This document shows, piece by piece, positions 61,624 through 64,000 of a stretch of 64,000 nucleotides of DNA (positions are counted from its first letter, which is position 1; every line of letters begins with the position of its first letter). Origin of the DNA: Suillus spraguei (Eukaryota; Basidiomycota; Agaricomycetes; Boletales; Suillaceae); the NCBI GenBank assembly GCA_016800925.1, contig JABCPU010000105.1:62001-126000 (forward strand). Reading direction: 5' to 3'. The notes below the pieces were generated by a model. The model was not told where the DNA came from, made no database searches, and saw only the letters and a program-made list of their open reading frames with translations. Both the position numbers and the translations under genes were made by a program.

Positions 61624-64000
61624 TCACTGAACATCAGCATAAAACCAAGATGTAAACCACGACCGTTTCGTCCGCCTATGATTTAACCCAGCAGCCGCAT
61701 GCTCCCTTCTTAGCCGTTCCTCCGTCGCCAAATGTTCTTCCGCGATTGCTTCAGTCACGACAGCTTCCCGGGTTGTTACAGCAACTTCTCGAGGTGTTGC
61801 GGCGGCTTCTTGAGGAGTCACTTTGATGTGTGACAACGACACCTGCGACCCACCATACCCCACAATCGATGCTGTAGAACGCGTAAACTCAGCCTGTGCA
61901 TGTAGATCTGGTCGAGACCCAGGGTCAAGGCCACGAAGCTGAGATTGGAAGTGAAGGTTAGGTGGCGGAAGGTATGAAGATGCCCTTTCTCGAAAGGATC
62001 TTGGTGCGTGGCCGGAAGATGACTTTGGAGGAAATTCAGGGCGATTGCCGTCCATGGTCTGTGATCGACCTGGAAGGCCTCGAGATGCGCGGTCACTACT
62101 TTTCATGCTGACATTACTACCTGAACGATGTCGAGAGAACAAGGATGGACGACGTGATCTTGTTGTGCATTCCACATCAACCTCTTGATCAATAGTGACG
62201 ATGCGGGACTGGATGCCTTCAGGAAGATCAATATCTTCATTACCACTGTATTGCCTAGTTGTAAGGATGGACGGTTGCCCATCGCCAGACACTGAGCTGG
62301 GGAGCTGACACGCAGGGGATGCGGAAGAAACAGCACCAGGCCAGTGACCCATATCACCAGCGCCGGGCTCACTTGTTAAAGTCTGGTAAACATCAACAGT
62401 GTCATCGAGGTCCAGGGGACCTAGCGGATTTCTTGGCAGCCATAGAGCATTGGTTATAGGTCGAGTGTAGTAAGGGTTATCATAAGGGATATCATGACGA
62501 GGTTCATCATCCCACGCTGCAAGAGGTGGATGTCGCTCTACGAGGGAAGTCGAGATGCGTGCTGTGGGCTGACGTTGCTGTTCAGCAGGTGGGGAATCAA
62601 CCACTCTATCCAGAATGGCAGAAGATGGTTCTCCTTGGGCCCAGGTCGATGGCGTTTTCCCATTCTCATCTACTGAATGTAGCCTCGAGAACGAACGGAA
62701 ATGAGGGCCGGACGGGTTCAGCTTACGCCGCTCGTACGGTCGACGTCTTCGGGGAACGGTCGAAAAAGAAAAATTCACCCAGGCCGGTAAGCGCCAAGTC
62801 TGGAATCTCGAAGGGTAGCCCTCAGCGTTAGCGCCACTAGGGTAGTTTGACGGGATAATCTGGCTTTCAGGACTGTCTTCAGATTCTCCCACGCCCGTCT
62901 TGCAGACAATCTGTGCCTCCTCAGTATCATCTTGCTCGAATTTAGCGCGGCACATTCGGGTCATGCTGATCGCAACCTCATTATCAGAGCAGAGGTTAAT
63001 GAGAAGATAAAAACGCGCGCACATCACCTTGAATATTGCGGTGAAGACGAATAAGAAACCCGATAGCGCTACATTGACAGTTATCCGTAACACAGCCATG
63101 TACGCTAGGAATACAAACTAAGCCACAAGTCAGTTGATCGCACAGCGAAGGGTAGAGAATAGGACGAACTTGAGATAGCATCAAGCCTATGAATGGAAAT
63201 ACATCAGCGGCGTTCAAATGTGCAGATATGAGTGTCATACCATCTAATGAATAACGAAGGATACGGATCAACAGTATTTGGCCATTGCATTCGTAGTTCT
63301 TCGCATAAACATGTAGCAACTGTCCATCTAGGTCAATTCTAGTTTTACGAAGGGTGTGATGTAGCAAACCTGATTTTTTACAACAGCTGAAAAACGTTTG
63401 GGTCAGCACAGATACTATCAGGCCATATAAACAACAAACCAGTCTCAACTGAAAAGTAGACCAACCCGAAGGGTATGACAAGTGGGTTAAGCAGAGCGAA
63501 GAGGAGTAACACATGAATGACCAAGAGATGATTCGGTAGCCAGTCTGCATTCAGAAACACTGTAAGAAACCTCGCTGCGCAAAATGAAGGAACTCACAAT
63601 AGAAATTAAATGTTCGTGGGCGAATCCCAGCAACTCTTTTCCTCGGAGTCACATGTCGCTTCGTGGAGGGATAAGCGAACAAAGGCAACTACAGCGAGGG
63701 ATGTCAACATCATGGATCTCCATTACGACTCCACAGAAACTTACACCAACTGCAAAGCTCAACGTGAGAATTGGATACAGCACGATAAATTATGAATGCT
63801 TACACAACATAAGCTCAAAGCCTCCATGAATTGCAGTAGTAAAGATCACTGCAAGCAAGTAGAATCCATCAATTCACTGCAAGAGGTCGAGGGACTGTAC
63901 TTACGCCATCCAACATAGAAAGGTCCAGCCGTCGGGAAACTACTAGCGATAGTATTTAGTATGCCACTCCCGGATACGGTCTTGAATGAAGTAAGGAAAG
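61624..64000 (-). CDS. CSC1/RSN1-type (DUF221) osmosensitive channel-like protein, 5' end off window
   Basis: Family of calcium-permeable stress-gated channels and related membrane proteins. The 3' half of the membrane domain is seen: VSGSGILNTIASSFPTAGPF, YVGWLIFTTAIHGGFELML, LPLFAYPSTKRHVTPRKRVA, WLPNHLLVIHVLLLFALLNP, LVIPFGLVYFSVET, QILLIRILRYSLDG. A roughly 480-residue Ser/Pro-rich cytosolic tail follows, ending SWFYADVQ with a stop at 61624. Junctions found: exon ends at 63804; 63749-63745 (5 bases, TTGGT); 63688-63598; from 63544; 63386-63370 (17 bases). The N-terminal half lies beyond the right edge. The family is firm; channel activity is not established from sequence. Confidence 0.85.

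Noticed and set aside
61818..62372. Extra open frames overlapping the CSC1-like tail
   Set aside because: They are alternative-frame shadows of the Ser/Pro-rich tail, whose own frame is continuous from the membrane domain to the stop.

Overview
This is nuclear DNA of a fungus, most likely a mushroom-forming basidiomycete (Agaricomycetes). The evidence is the dense set of 45-60 base introns in nearly every gene, the protein families present (a wax-synthase-like MBOAT_2 protein, a polyporopepsin-like aspartic protease, F-box/leucine-rich-repeat proteins, a RasGEF with an N-terminal SH3 domain), and housekeeping genes that read as basidiomycete orthologues. There are no operons, CRISPR arrays or bacterial features. 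The species cannot be named from the sequence alone. Most gene models below were joined exon by exon from reading frame, splice sites and family conservation. None is backed by transcripts.

Layout, left to right. 1-3365: a Cdc25-type RasGEF on the minus strand, cut by the left edge. 3366-10230: gene-poor, with two decayed coding relics and a roughly 200-base duplicate of part of NCA2. 10231-16469: histone deacetylase RPD3, a wax-synthase-like acyltransferase and NCA2 (a mitochondrial ATP-synthase expression factor). 16470-19837: gene-poor, with an orphan coding fragment, a dead LINE-type RNase H relic and a 70-base tandem repeat. 19838-32001: a compact block of aspartic protease, VPS37 (ESCRT-I), RRP40 (exosome), EAF6 (NuA4), RPT5 (26S proteasome) and a full-length ABCB/MDR transporter. 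32002-35921: gene-poor. 35922-50086: a YPK1-type AGC kinase, a G-patch protein, an F-box protein, a PQ-loop vacuolar transporter, prohibitin PHB2 and the meiotic MutS homologue MSH5. 50100-57500: a repeated region with one intact gene, one frameshifted copy, one pseudogene and one fragment of a small double alpha/beta-barrel protein family, wrapped around a mitochondrial phosphate carrier (MIR1) gene. 58444-64000: the VAP/SCS2-type ER contact protein, a membrane-anchored Cu/Zn superoxide dismutase, and a CSC1/RSN1-type (DUF221) channel cut by the right edge.

The genes do not form one pathway, although several act in mitochondria (NCA2, PHB2, MIR1) and several pairs share short divergent promoters (VPS37/RRP40, EAF6/RPT5, PQ-loop/PHB2). 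I did not find a convincing new defence or biosynthetic system. The notable points are an aspartic protease with both catalytic D-T-G motifs changed to D-T-S; a duplicated NCA2 segment carrying a small internal inversion; the decaying tandem gene family; unusual splicing (a 5-base exon, many micro-exons, GC-AG introns, AAG acceptors); and single-base losses that break the frame of otherwise conserved, probably essential genes such as RPD3 and MIR1. The last may be consensus-sequence errors.
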